Made by a program: the position numbers and the translations under genes
In this document: positions 16,304-24,095 of the stretch, piece after piece
Position numbering within the stretch: position 1 is the stretch's first letter
Layout: each line of letters starts with the position of its first letter
Notes under the pieces: model-generated
What the model was told of the DNA's origin: nothing
Databases searched by the model: none
What the model saw: only the letters and a program-made list of their open reading frames with translations
Assembly: GCA_046533095.1 (NCBI GenBank)
Contig: JAJQRA010000027.1
Coordinates: 1-48,484 of the forward strand
Origin: ZAX-1 sp046533095
GTDB taxonomy: Bacteria > Bacillota > Clostridia > Lachnospirales > Lachnospiraceae
DNA: 48,484 nucleotides
Reading direction: 5' to 3'

Positions 16304-17668
16304 ATGGTGCATTTGATTACGGAATTATCGAAATATTTAATGATTATACTGTTTGCACTTTATACATACGAGTGTTTTTCCGTATTAAAAAAGAACCGTT
16401 CGATACGGCAGCAGAACAGGAAATTTCGCAGGCAGATATTATATATATATTTGATACATATAAATGCCTATGCAATTTTATTTTTTGCTACAAAAAAGGT
16501 AGAATTACTGTATTTTTATGGAGCGCAAGTCGTATTTTTTACCGTTGTCCTCATCTTATACAGTACCGTGTATAAGCTTTCGTCAAGGCTGGTCGTCAAC
16601 AATATGTGTATGCTGATGGTCATCGGTTTTATCATGCTTACAAGGCTTTCCTATGATTTTGCAAGGAAGCAGTTTGAAATTGCAATCCTTGCAACGGTGG
16701 CCACTATGCTGATACCACTCATCATCAGCAAACTTAAGTTTTTTAAAAAGCTTACTTGGCTGTATGCGCTGGCAGGAATTGGAATGCTTGGAGTCGTTGC
16801 AGTGCTAGGCGCGGTATCAAAAGGTGCAAAATTATCCTTTTCGATAGCAGGAATTACGGTACAGCCATCGGAATTTATTAAAATTATATTTGTTTTCTTT
16901 GTAGCATCTATGTTTACCGAATCTACAGAATTTAAGCAGGTCGTAAAAGCTACATTCGTAGCAGGGCTGCATGTCATCATTCTTGTGTTGTCTAGGGATT
17001 TAGGCGGCGCTTTGATTTTCTTTATTGCCTATTTGACCATGATCTATGTGGCAACAAAAAAGCCACAATATTTTATAGCAGGGCTACTAAGCGGAAGTAT
17101 GGCCGCCGTAATTGCATACAAGCTGTTTCGGCATGTGCGTGTACGTGTCATTGCATGGCAAGATCCCTTTGGCCATTTTGAACTGGAAGGCAATCAGATT
17201 TCGAATTCCTTGTTTGCCATCGGTACCGGCGGATGGTTTGGCATGGGGCTAAACCAAGGAATGCCAAACCGGATACCGGAAGTAAAACAGGATTTTATTT
17301 TCTCTGCAATATCCGAAGAGATGGGGGGGATTTTCGCCCTCTGCATGATCTTAGTCTGTGTGAGCTGCTTCCTCATGTTTTTAAACATTGCAATGCAGAT
17401 GAAAGATCCATTTTACAAGCTAGTGGCACTCGGGCTTGGTACCGTTTATGGATTTCAAGTGTTTTTATCCATTGGTGGAAATATAAAATTTATCCCATCT
17501 ACCGGGGTTACCTTGCCGCTCGTAAGCTATGGCGGAAGTTCCCTGCTTAGTACCTTGATTTTATTTGCCATTATACAAGGGCTTTACATATTACGGCAGC
17601 AGAAAGGAGCAAAAAATGGCGGGAAAAAAGACGAATTTAAAGTCGCCGAAATCGAAGACCTCGACTAA
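16304..17668 (+). CDS. FtsW/RodA/SpoVE family peptidoglycan glycosyltransferase
   Basis: A SEDS-family integral membrane protein that polymerises lipid II, working with a cognate class B PBP. The 454-aa sequence has about ten membrane segments and the family motifs TVQPSEFIKI, LSRDLGGALIFF, NQISNSLFAIGTGGWFGMGL, DFIFSAISEEMGG and TLPLVSYGGSS. The ATG at 16304 follows GAGGGG; an in-frame start 42 bp upstream lacks a site. The end overlaps the next gene (a PBP) by 53 bp, so the two form a SEDS-bPBP pair. RodA-like elongation, division or sporulation specificity cannot be decided from sequence. Confidence 0.92.
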   Translation: MVHLITELSKYLMIILFALYTYECFSVLKKNRSIRQQNRKFRRQILYIYLIHINAYAILFFATKKVELLYFYGAQVVFFTVVLILYSTVYKLSSRLVVNNMCMLMVIGFIMLTRLSYDFARKQFEIAILATVATMLIPLIISKLKFFKKLTWLYALAGIGMLGVVAVLGAVSKGAKLSFSIAGITVQPSEFIKIIFVFFVASMFTESTEFKQVVKATFVAGLHVIILVLSRDLGGALIFFIAYLTMIYVATKKPQYFIAGLLSGSMAAVIAYKLFRHVRVRVIAWQDPFGHFELEGNQISNSLFAIGTGGWFGMGLNQGMPNRIPEVKQDFIFSAISEEMGGIFALCMILVCVSCFLMFLNIAMQMKDPFYKLVALGLGTVYGFQVFLSIGGNIKFIPSTGVTLPLVSYGGSSLLSTLILFAIIQGLYILRQQKGAKNGGKKDEFKVAEIEDLD

Positions 17669-19079
17669 AAATCGGGAATTTGCAGTTATCACTTACTTAT
17701 TTGTGGGCATCTTTATATGCCTTATGGGATATTTTGTTTATTTTCAAGTTGTACGAAGTGAAGATGTTATTAACAGTCCATATAACAAACGGCAAGATAC
17801 CTTTGTGGAACATGTCGTGCGGGGCGAAATTAAATCGGCCGATCAGGTTGTACTGGCACAGACAGTGACAAATGAGGACGGCACGCAAACCCGCTACTAT
17901 CCCTACGGAGGTATGTTTGCCCATGCCCTTGGATATGACAGCAATGGAAAATCCGGCATAGAATCCTTTGCAAATTTTAGTCTGCTGCGATCCCATGCTT
18001 TTTATCCGGAGCAAATTGTAAATGGAATCCAGAATGAGAAAAATCCGGGCGACAATGTAGTTACAACCTTGGACTACCAGCTGCAGGAAATCGCCTATAA
18101 TGCCCTTGGAGCCAACAAGGGGGCAGTTGTTGCGATGGAACCTTCTACCGGAAAAATCCTTGCGATGGTTTCCAAACCGGACTTTAACCCAAATAGCATC
18201 ACAGCGGACTGGGAGGCTATCGTATCCGACGACACGAATTCGGTATTGCTAAATCGCGTGACACAAGGGCTATACCCACCTGGCTCTATTTTTAAAATTT
18301 TTACCCTGTTAGAATATATACAAGAACATACGCAGGAAAATTTACAAGCGAATTTGGATTATTCTTACAATTGTATGGGAAGTATTACAGTAGACGATAC
18401 AACAATCAACTGCTATAATGGTGCAGTTCATGGGGAAGAAGATTTAATAACTTCATTTGCAAAATCGTGTAATGGCTCATTTGCAAAGATTGGATTAGGG
18501 CTAGAGCAGGACTCTTTTGCGAAGTTGTGCAATAGCCTGCTATTTAATGCAGACCTGCCAACGAGCTATCCATATAAGGGGAGCAGTTTTGTTTTAGATC
18601 ATACATCTAGCGAAGCAGAAATTATGCAGACAGCTATCGGACAAGGAAAAACGCTTGTCACACCCTTGCACATGGAATTGATTACCTGTGCAATTGCCAA
18701 TAGGGGGATTATGATGAGACCCTATATTATCGACCATACTGAAAATTATAATGGAGTATCGGTAAAAGAATATGCACCCTTAGCATATGGAACATTCCTA
18801 AAGGAAAACGAATATCGCATATTGCAGGAATATATGGAATACGTCGTAACAAATGGCACCGGATCGAAATTAAATGGAGGAAATTACACAGCGGCGGGCA
18901 AAACCGGTTCTGCTGAATATAATAATACAAAAGGCGACAGTCATGCATGGTTTACCGGATATGCTTATCAAGAGTCCGGTGAAATTGCAGTGACCGTGAT
19001 TGTAGAAGGCGGTGGTGCAGGAAGTGAAACAGCCGTACCGATTGCACGTCAACTGTTTGATGCGTATTTTAATCGGTAA
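17616..19079 (+). CDS. Class B penicillin-binding protein (PbpA-type transpeptidase)
   Basis: A peptidoglycan transpeptidase anchored by one N-terminal membrane segment (about residues 25-46). The 487-aa protein has the three catalytic motifs: SIFK (S224, K227) in YPPGSIFKIF, SCN (284-286) and KTG (from K429). It is shorter than PBP2/FtsI, resembling actinobacterial and clostridial PbpA proteins that pair with a RodA/FtsW gene, as it does here. The ATG at 17616 has AAGGAG eight bases upstream, inside the preceding gene. The final 17 codons and stop are copied in the following 73 bp. Confidence 0.92.
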   Translation: MAGKKTNLKSPKSKTSTKNREFAVITYLFVGIFICLMGYFVYFQVVRSEDVINSPYNKRQDTFVEHVVRGEIKSADQVVLAQTVTNEDGTQTRYYPYGGMFAHALGYDSNGKSGIESFANFSLLRSHAFYPEQIVNGIQNEKNPGDNVVTTLDYQLQEIAYNALGANKGAVVAMEPSTGKILAMVSKPDFNPNSITADWEAIVSDDTNSVLLNRVTQGLYPPGSIFKIFTLLEYIQEHTQENLQANLDYSYNCMGSITVDDTTINCYNGAVHGEEDLITSFAKSCNGSFAKIGLGLEQDSFAKLCNSLLFNADLPTSYPYKGSSFVLDHTSSEAEIMQTAIGQGKTLVTPLHMELITCAIANRGIMMRPYIIDHTENYNGVSVKEYAPLAYGTFLKENEYRILQEYMEYVVTNGTGSKLNGGNYTAAGKTGSAEYNNTKGDSHAWFTGYAYQESGEIAVTVIVEGGGAGSETAVPIARQLFDAYFNR

Positions 19080-19172
19080 GGTGCTTGCAAGAAATATAAA
19101 AACAGCTGTACCGATTGCACGTCAACTGTTTGATGCGTATTTTAATCGGTAAGGTGCTTGCAAGAAATATAA
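19027..19172. repeat. 73-bp tandem duplication of the PBP gene 3' end
   Basis: 19027-19099 and 19100-19172 are almost identical (one clear substitution, CCGTACCG against CTGTACCG). The first copy contains the last 17 codons and stop of the PBP gene. Confidence 0.95.
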
Positions 19173-19186
19173 AAAAGAGGTATACT
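19158..19186 (+). promoter_or_regulatory. NUDIX gene promoter, half of it in the duplication
   Basis: TTGCAA (19158-19163, inside the second duplicate copy), 17-bp spacer, TATACT (19181-19186, just outside). The first copy of the duplication has the same TTGCAA but no -10 at the right distance. Confidence 0.65.
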
Positions 19187-19223
19187 ATTTTAGAAAGTTC
19201 AAACCACATCAGGAGGTATTGCA

Positions 19224-19676
19224 ATGATTGAAGCAACTAGTTGTGGTGGTGTGGTAATATTTCGTGGTAAAATATTGGTCTTGTATAAAAATTATAAGAA
19301 CAAATACGAAGGATGGGTCTTACCAAAAGGAACGGTAGAGGCCGGCGAGGAATATAAAGAAACAGCGGCAAGGGAAGTTTTAGAAGAAACAGGTGTCACT
19401 GCCTCTATTATTAAATATGTCGGGAAAAGCCAGTATACGTTTACAGTTCCAGACGATACCGTGGAAAAAGATGTCCATTGGTATCTGATGATGGCGGACA
19501 GTTATTACAGCAAACCACAACGGGAAGAATATTTTGTCGATTCCGGCTATTACAAATTTCATGAAGCATATCATTTGCTGAAATTTGCAAATGAAAAACA
19601 AATGCTTGAAAAAGCATACAACGAATATCTGGATTTGAAAAAGAGTAATCTTTGGGGCGGCAGAAAATATTTATAA
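19224..19676 (+). CDS. NUDIX hydrolase
   Basis: A 150-aa NUDIX pyrophosphohydrolase with a complete box: G36-x5-E42-x7-REVLEETGV (50-58). It has the N-terminal CGGVVIFRGKILVLYKN strand set typical of the Ap4A/diadenosine-like subgroup common in Clostridia. The substrate cannot be assigned. A perfect AGGAGGT site lies six bases before the ATG. It is followed by a dispersed structured repeat rather than an ordinary terminator. Confidence 0.88.
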   Translation: MIEATSCGGVVIFRGKILVLYKNYKNKYEGWVLPKGTVEAGEEYKETAAREVLEETGVTASIIKYVGKSQYTFTVPDDTVEKDVHWYLMMADSYYSKPQREEYFVDSGYYKFHEAYHLLKFANEKQMLEKAYNEYLDLKKSNLWGGRKYL

Positions 19677-19704
19677 AATGGGGCTGTTGTAAAATGCAGA
19701 GCAA

Positions 19705-19826
19705 AGAATTCCGTGTACGGAAGTCTCCGCCTGTGGCGGTTGCGTAAGCAACATCTTCTTTATACGCGCAGTGAGATCCTCCCGGAGGGCTTCTATGCTA
19801 TAGGACGTACTTTCCTATAGATAGAA
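19705..19826. repeat. Dispersed structured element, copy A
   Basis: A core of about 66 bp (19725-19790) is nearly identical to 38831-38896. Internal pairings are CCGCC-TGT-GGCGG, GTTGC-GTAA-GCAAC, and CTCCG with CGGAG across the core. It is preceded by TTCCG-TGTA-CGGAA and followed by a long stem (TTCTAT...CTATAGGA with TCCTATAG...ATAGAA). In copy B the flanking stems have different sequence but still pair. Confidence 0.8.
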
Positions 19827-19879
19827 CAAACCTTTGTATAGATAGTGAACCGGGATTTATAGAAAGGGCATGGTGCAAC

Positions 19880-20150
19880 AGCCCCTCCCCGATAGGGGGT
19901 AGCCCCGCTATATTTATAGGCACGCCATAGTGCAAAGCCCCCCATGGTAAGGGTAGCCCCGCTATATTTATAGGCACACCATAGTACAGCAGCCCCCATG
20001 GTAAGGGTAGCCCTGCTATATTTATAGGCACACCATAGTACAGTAGCCCCCCTATGAAGGGTAGCCCCGCTATATTTACAGGCACACCATAGTGTAACAA
20101 CCCCTTTATGGAAGGGTAGCCCTGCTATATTTATTGGGCAATGCCCATAC
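19880..20150. repeat. Tandem repeat, five copies of about 54 bp
   Basis: TAGCC(C/T)(C)GCTATATTTA recurs at 19900, 19954, 20009, 20062 and 20117 (53-55-bp spacing), with GGCACACCATAGT between. The reverse strand is accidentally open here (peptide unit around WCAYKYSGATL) but has no ribosome site. Confidence 0.9.
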
Positions 20151-20248
20151 CCCAACAGGTCCCTCCCTATAGGGGTGTAAATATGAGTTGCATAGAATGT
20201 ATAATACGTTCGGTACACGCACTTAGAAGATAGGCTATAGGAGTAGAT

Positions 20249-20566
20249 ATGATTTGGTATCGGAATATGTACGCTAGCGAAAATATAGCACACAAGAAGG
20301 AAAGAATTAAATGGAAAATCAAACATAATGCAGGTCAAATCAATATTTATGTGATCGCACTAGCTGCAAACCCTAAAAATCTTCTTGAAATCATACCTGC
20401 CATTGAAATGATGCAAAAAGCTTATCCAAAGAAAGATATGTTCATTGTAGGGATAGCCAAAGGCTATGAAGAAGCGGTGGATTTGATCGTGCAGATTATC
20501 ATGGAAGTGTATAGAGCGACCGATGGCTTTCAGGTAAGGGACTATTTTGGCATTGAACAGGCATGA
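20249..20566 (+). CDS. Conserved hypothetical protein
   Basis: A 105-aa soluble protein beginning MIWYRNMYASENIAHKK and containing AGQINIYVIALAANPKN, MMQKAYPKKDMFIVGIAKGY and EVYRATDGFQVRDYFG. I recognise it only as the kind of small conserved protein seen in Lachnospiraceae near sporulation genes; no function is assigned. The start has no strong ribosome site, and an initiation point inside the first 27 codons is possible. A TATAAT-like box lies 50-60 bp upstream without a good -35. Confidence 0.6.
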   Translation: MIWYRNMYASENIAHKKERIKWKIKHNAGQINIYVIALAANPKNLLEIIPAIEMMQKAYPKKDMFIVGIAKGYEEAVDLIVQIIMEVYRATDGFQVRDYFGIEQA

Positions 20567-20575
20567 TGACTATAG

Positions 20576-20767
20576 TATAGAAACAAAATGCTGTTCCGAT
20601 AATCAGATCCACGGCACGAAAAAAGGTGCCCTTTTATCAGAACCTGCATGGCAACTTCTGATAAACTATATTATAGAAACAAAATGCTGTTCCGATAATC
20701 AGATCCATGGCACGAAAAAAGGTGCCCTTTTATCAGAACCTGCATGGCAACTTCTGATAAACTATAA
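20576..20767. repeat. Tandem duplication, 2 x 96 bp, with internal inverted repeats
   Basis: 20576-20671 and 20672-20767 match with about one substitution. Each copy has TTATCAGAA...TTCTGATAA (9-bp perfect arms) and GGCAC-GAAAAAA-GGTGCC. It occupies the gap before the DUF2953 gene and could form two terminator-like hairpins per copy. Confidence 0.92.
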
Positions 20768-20801
20768 ATTCGGTAGCAGGGAGGTAGACGAAGCAGAAAA
20801 G

Positions 20802-21890
20802 ATGAGTATACTAGTTACAATATTAAAAATAATCGGTATTGTCCTCCTTGTAATCGTAGGTCTCATTCTGCTTTTATGTTTATCTGTAATATTTATTCCA
20901 ATTAGGTACAAGCTAAAAGGAAGCGTACAGGAAAAACTACAGGGAAATGCAGTGATAAGCTGGATGTTTCACCTTATCCATATCAGAATTGATTTTTGTA
21001 ATCAAGATTATGAGGTAGTCCTTCGTATCGCAGGGATACCAAAAAAATTAAATTTTCAAACCAATGAAGATTATGAGGAGTCCAAACCGAAAAAGGAAAA
21101 GAAGAAAAAAAGAGTAAAAAAACGAAATACATCAAATGATAATACAAGTTTAAAGGAAGAAAAGCGAAGGTTTCAGAAAAAGGAAATGGGACAGACCTCT
21201 ATTGCCCATGAACGAAAATTCAATGAAGAAAGGAATAAAGATCATGGTGAATTATTAAACCAAAAAATAATTAACGAGAAGAGCAATGAATACAATAAGA
21301 AAAATGGAATGAATAAAAGCGATAAAAATGACCAAAGCAATAAAAATGACCAAAGCAATCAGAAGAACAAAAGCAATCAGAAGAACAAAAACAGTAAGAA
21401 GAGCAAAAATAATGGGAATCATATAGATGAAAATTGGAAAAGGGATGATGATACGCTACAGGCCGATAGACCCAAAAATCCTTTTACAAATTTCTTTGCA
21501 TCTATTAAAAATTTATTTGAAAAAATAAAATCAGGAAAAGATAGGATAGAAGACATATTCCAAGAAACAAATAAGAGTGCCGTATTACTCGTTATGAAGG
21601 AACTACGATATATACTAAAACATTTTGCCCCAAAGAAATTCAATGCAACCGTACAGTTTGGAACAGCTGATCCCGCTTTAACAGGACAGATACTTGGATT
21701 TATCAGCATATTCCCATTTATCTACCGTTATCAAATAAATATAAGACCCGATTTAGAGTCGGGTGTACTTTTCTTAAAAGGAGATTTTTTTGTAAAAGGA
21801 TATATAAGAGGGCTGCATGCCTTATGTACAGGAATACGCTTACTATTAGATAAAAATATTCGCACAGCAATACACAACTATAGAACATAG
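20802..21890 (+). CDS. DUF2953 domain-containing membrane protein (YtfI-like)
   Basis: A 362-aa protein with an N-terminal membrane segment (about residues 3-27), then IFIPIRYKLKG and a C-terminal DUF2953 region (FNATVQFGTADPALTGQILG, then GVLFLKGDFFVKGYIRG). The middle third is lysine/asparagine-rich low complexity with short tandem repeats (KNDQSN, QKNKSN). The ATG at 20802 is chosen because upstream in-frame codons read through the 96-bp duplication; the nearest GGAGGT is 16 bases away, which is long. The partner gene ytfJ follows within 20 bp, as ytfI-ytfJ do in Bacillus, so a sporulation role is inferred. Confidence 0.8.
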   Translation: MSILVTILKIIGIVLLVIVGLILLLCLSVIFIPIRYKLKGSVQEKLQGNAVISWMFHLIHIRIDFCNQDYEVVLRIAGIPKKLNFQTNEDYEESKPKKEKKKKRVKKRNTSNDNTSLKEEKRRFQKKEMGQTSIAHERKFNEERNKDHGELLNQKIINEKSNEYNKKNGMNKSDKNDQSNKNDQSNQKNKSNQKNKNSKKSKNNGNHIDENWKRDDDTLQADRPKNPFTNFFASIKNLFEKIKSGKDRIEDIFQETNKSAVLLVMKELRYILKHFAPKKFNATVQFGTADPALTGQILGFISIFPFIYRYQINIRPDLESGVLFLKGDFFVKGYIRGLHALCTGIRLLLDKNIRTAIHNYRT

Positions 21891-21907
21891 CAGGAGGTAA
21901 TTTTAAT

Positions 21908-22375
21908 ATGCAGGACAATAGCTTTCATTCAACCGTAGAGTCATTATTTAAAGGAATGGATAGTTTTATTACAACAAAAACCGTTGTAGGCGATGCCGTC
22001 CATATTGGCGAAACCATAATTTTGCCATTGGTCGATGTATCGTTTGGCGTTGGTGCAGGCGCTTTTTCCCAAGAAAAAAAAGATAACGGGGGCGGTGCAA
22101 TGGGTGCTAAAATTACGCCAAGTGCAGTTCTGGTGATTCAAAATGGAACAACAAAACTTGTAAATGTAAAAAACCAGGATGGTATAACAAAGATTTTAGA
22201 TATGATACCGGATTTCGTAAATAAATTTACCGGCAAGGCCAAGAAAAATACAAAAGAATCCAAAAAAGAAGAAGAAACAACAGATTCTAACTTTGATGAA
22301 GATGCAAAAGCCGCTGCAAGTGAAGAAATGGCAGATATGCTCAATATAACGGTAGAAACAAAAGAAACGGAGTAA
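21908..22375 (+). CDS. ytfJ: GerW family sporulation protein YtfJ
   Basis: A 155-aa protein of the GerW/YtfJ family, with TVVGDAVHIGETIILPLVDVSFGVG, a Gly-rich stretch (GGGAMGAKITPSAVLVIQ) and a charged Lys/Glu-rich tail. In Bacillus, YtfJ-type proteins are spore components needed for normal germination. GGAGGT precedes the ATG by nine bases. It ends the core operon; an accessory patch starts immediately downstream. Confidence 0.92.
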   Translation: MQDNSFHSTVESLFKGMDSFITTKTVVGDAVHIGETIILPLVDVSFGVGAGAFSQEKKDNGGGAMGAKITPSAVLVIQNGTTKLVNVKNQDGITKILDMIPDFVNKFTGKAKKNTKESKKEEETTDSNFDEDAKAAASEEMADMLNITVETKETE

Positions 22376-22407
22376 ATGTCAAAAGCCGAGAAACACCGTA
22401 GCTTGAT

Positions 22408-22547
22408 GTGCTCCCTATATAGTAGACAGATAAAATATTAAAAATCTACTATGTGGGAACATTATGATGTCTAGAAAAAAGTATGATGATAAATTTAAAA
22501 TGGAAGTCACGAAGGAATATCGTATTATCATTGTTTATTCTGTATAA
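22408..22547 (+). pseudogene. IS3-like transposase N-terminal remnant
   Basis: From 22464 a 27-codon frame reads MMSRKKYDDKFKMEVTKEYR before losing similarity and stopping at 22545-22547. This is the start of an IS3-family OrfA. It is preceded by an inverted repeat (TAGTAGA/TCTACTA, about 22425-22455) that could be the old IS end. The rest of the element is gone. Confidence 0.55.
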
Positions 22548-22592
22548 TCCTGTCCCTATTTTAACTGAAATGAGTTAAATGAGATATTTTTC

Positions 22593-22654
22593 AAAAACAC
22601 CTTACTTTCACGCCCAAATGGAGTATCATAAGAGCGTGAAAGTAAGGTGTTTTT
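22593..22654. promoter_or_regulatory. 21-bp perfect inverted repeat before the AbiEi-like gene
   Basis: Arms 22593-22613 and 22634-22654 are perfect complements (AAAAACACCTTACTTTC... and ...GAAAGTAAGGTGTTTTT), separated by 20 bp. The right arm includes the likely ribosome site and ends one base before the ATG at 22656. AbiEi antitoxins autoregulate through inverted repeats, so this is plausibly the operator. It would also fold as an RNA hairpin occluding the start. Confidence 0.7.
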
Positions 22655-22655
22655 T

Positions 22656-22904
22656 ATGAACAAAACTAAAGGACTCTATTTGATTCTTAAAAACAACCAT
22701 GGATTCTTGAGGACAGCCGATGCTACACGCATCGGCATTTCGAGAGAATATCTTGGTGAGTTCGTCCAAAAGCAAGGGCTTGAGCGAGTTGCCCACGGAT
22801 TATATATGTCTAAAGATGCTTGGGATGATGAAATGTATGCTGTCGGCTACTATGTCGCACGGCGCAAAGCTGTTAATTTTGGACGAACCGACCAGCGGAC
22901 TTGA
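22656..22904 (+). pseudogene. Truncated AbiEi-type antitoxin (N-terminal winged helix only)
   Basis: The first 62 residues (MNKTKGLYLILKNNHGFLRT, then ADATRIGISREYLGEFVQKQ and RVAHGLYMSKDAWDDEMY) match the N-terminal winged helix of AbiEi antitoxins of type IV toxin-antitoxin systems. After DDEMY the sequence switches to an ABC-ATPase gene in another frame, and the AbiEi frame stops at 22904. The toxin partner AbiEii is absent. The retained DNA-binding domain with an intact operator could still act as a stand-alone repressor; that is inference. Confidence 0.75.
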
Positions 22905-23052
22905 CACTGTCGCTCGTGCCGAGCTTTTCGATATTCTTCGGGAATATATTTCGGATAGAGAAAAAAGCGTGTTTTTTTCAACGCATATCACGTCCGATTT
23001 GGAACGGATTGCGGATTACATCACATGGATAGAACATGGCAAACTTTTCTAA
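22855..23052 (+). pseudogene. ABC transporter ATP-binding protein, C-terminal fragment
   Basis: From about 22855 the frame encodes SHGAKLLILDEPTSGLD (Walker B and D-loop), then FFSTHITSDLERIADYITWI (H-loop) and stops at 23052. The Walker A and signature regions are missing, cut by the junction with the AbiEi fragment. It resembles the ATPase of bacitracin- or lantibiotic-type exporters. Non-functional. Confidence 0.8.
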
Positions 23053-23069
23053 ACAGGTACTAATGTCTA

Positions 23070-23420
23070 TTATCTTTGCCTTCCCCATTGAGCCAATTGT
23101 TGCAAAATCGGCATTAACTCCGAGCAAGCGGGTGTTGTTGAATATTCCACTCGTACAGGCATCTCCATGTATTGCATTCTTTGTATCAGACCGACTTCTT
23201 CAAGTTCCTTCAATGAACTTGCAAGCATAGTATTGGTAATCCCCTTGACTTTTCTTTTAAGCGCGTTATAGCGCGTAACGCCATCAATATGCAGGGCACA
23301 TAGTATTGCTGTTTTCCATTTGCCCCCTATGATATTCATTGCTTTATTCAAAGGGCAATCAACGGCACATGGGCAATGCACATCGCAAACACGTTCGCTT
23401 TCATTGATTTTTGTAATCAT
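23070..23420 (-). CDS. HxlR-family transcriptional regulator
   Basis: A 116-aa winged-helix regulator with the HxlR core (MNIIGGKWKTAILCAL, RYNALKRKVKGITNTMLASS, LEEVGLIQRMQY, VRVEYSTTP). It has a cysteine-rich N terminus (CDVHCPCAVDCPLN), as in redox- or aldehyde-responsive members. It is transcribed divergently from a flavoprotein gene across a promoter that shares a 12-bp palindrome, so it most likely controls that promoter and itself. AGGTGAG precedes the ATG. The 3' end faces the ABC fragment with only 17 bp between. Confidence 0.9.
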   Translation of the reverse strand: MITKINESERVCDVHCPCAVDCPLNKAMNIIGGKWKTAILCALHIDGVTRYNALKRKVKGITNTMLASSLKELEEVGLIQRMQYMEMPVRVEYSTTPACSELMPILQQLAQWGRQR

Positions 23421-23437
23421 ATTTTTCTCACCTACTC

Positions 23438-23465
23438 ATAATAAACTGCGTTCTTGATATATCAA
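23438..23465 (-). promoter_or_regulatory. HxlR gene promoter
   Basis: Reading the reverse strand: TTGATA (23465-23460), 16-bp spacer, TATTAT (23443-23438). The -35 is one half of the palindrome TTGATATATCAA (23454-23465). Confidence 0.6.
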
Positions 23466-23482
23466 ATTTAAAGTAGCATAAT
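23454..23482 (+). promoter_or_regulatory. Divergent promoter of the flavoprotein gene
   Basis: TTGATA (23454-23459), 17-bp spacer, CATAAT (23477-23482). It shares the palindrome with the opposing HxlR promoter, so one bound dimer could block both. Confidence 0.6.
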
Positions 23483-23543
23483 TATACCAGATAGTAAAAT
23501 AGGAGTCAAGTTATAATTAAAATGAAGACGGCAAGATGTTACC

Positions 23544-23927
23544 ATGAGTAAAAATTTTATAGATATTTCAGGAAGTCCCGTTAAGAACAGTAACCCCGAC
23601 AGACTTATAAAGCAAGTTTTAGCAGCAAGCGGCTTAGAAAGCGAGTTTGTGAAGCTGAGCGACATTCATGTAGGGCCTTGTTGTGCCTGCAAAGCTTGTG
23701 CGAGAGATAATCTCTGTAAAGTAACAGACGATTTTCCGCTATTTGCACAAAAAATTCTCGAATCTCATGCTATGGTGGTTGGGGGATACACTCCATATGG
23801 AATGTTGGATGCCTATACAAAAGCATTGCTGGAAAGGTTTTGGTCAATGCGGCATATAAACAGTTTGAACCAAGACAAGATTGTTATTGGCGGATTAATC
23901 GGAGATTGCCTAAGAGGGTTGAGGTAG
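23544..23927 (+). pseudogene. Truncated iron-sulfur flavoprotein / NADPH-dependent FMN reductase
   Basis: The 127-aa frame has a flavodoxin-like start (ISGSPVKNSNPDRLIKQVL) and the cysteine cluster CCACKACARDNLCKVTDDFP typical of ISF-type reductases, then AMVVGGYTPYGMLDAYTKAL. Family members are 180-250 aa. Here the frame ends in CLRGLR, and the next bases read GVEVELPSVSV in another frame. A deletion or frameshift near 23905 is likely. It lies divergent from the HxlR gene. Confidence 0.7.
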
Positions 23928-23939
23928 AACTACCATCTG

Positions 23940-23993
23940 TCAGTGTAATGCAATTGGCATGAAGTGTAAAATGGTTTTCATTTTCGTAATCAT
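23940..23993 (-). pseudogene. Remnant of a second HxlR gene start
   Basis: On the reverse strand an ATG at 23993 opens MITKMKTILHF and stops after 17 codons. Its upstream DNA (23983-24065) is homologous to the HxlR start and promoter region at 23409-23493. This indicates a duplicated HxlR/target unit whose regulator copy was lost. Confidence 0.6.
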
Positions 23994-24026
23994 CTTTTTC
24001 TTACTTGCTCATAATAAACTGCGTTC

Positions 24027-24055
24027 TTGACAGTCACTTCGTTAAGTAGCATAAT
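24027..24055 (+). promoter_or_regulatory. Promoter of the PNPOx-like gene (duplicated HxlR-type promoter)
   Basis: TTGACA (24027-24032), 17-bp spacer, CATAAT (24050-24055). It is aligned with the flavoprotein promoter at 23454-23482, but the palindrome has been lost. Confidence 0.65.
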
Positions 24056-24095
24056 TATATCAAGTATTAAATACAAAGTTAATAGGAGGTTTTTT

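Noticed and set aside
19793..20338. Reverse-strand open frame of 181 codons with WCAYKYSGATL-type repeats
   Set aside because: It lies over a five-copy intergenic tandem repeat, has no ribosome site, and overlaps the start of the + strand gene at 20249. Openness follows from a stop-free repeat unit.
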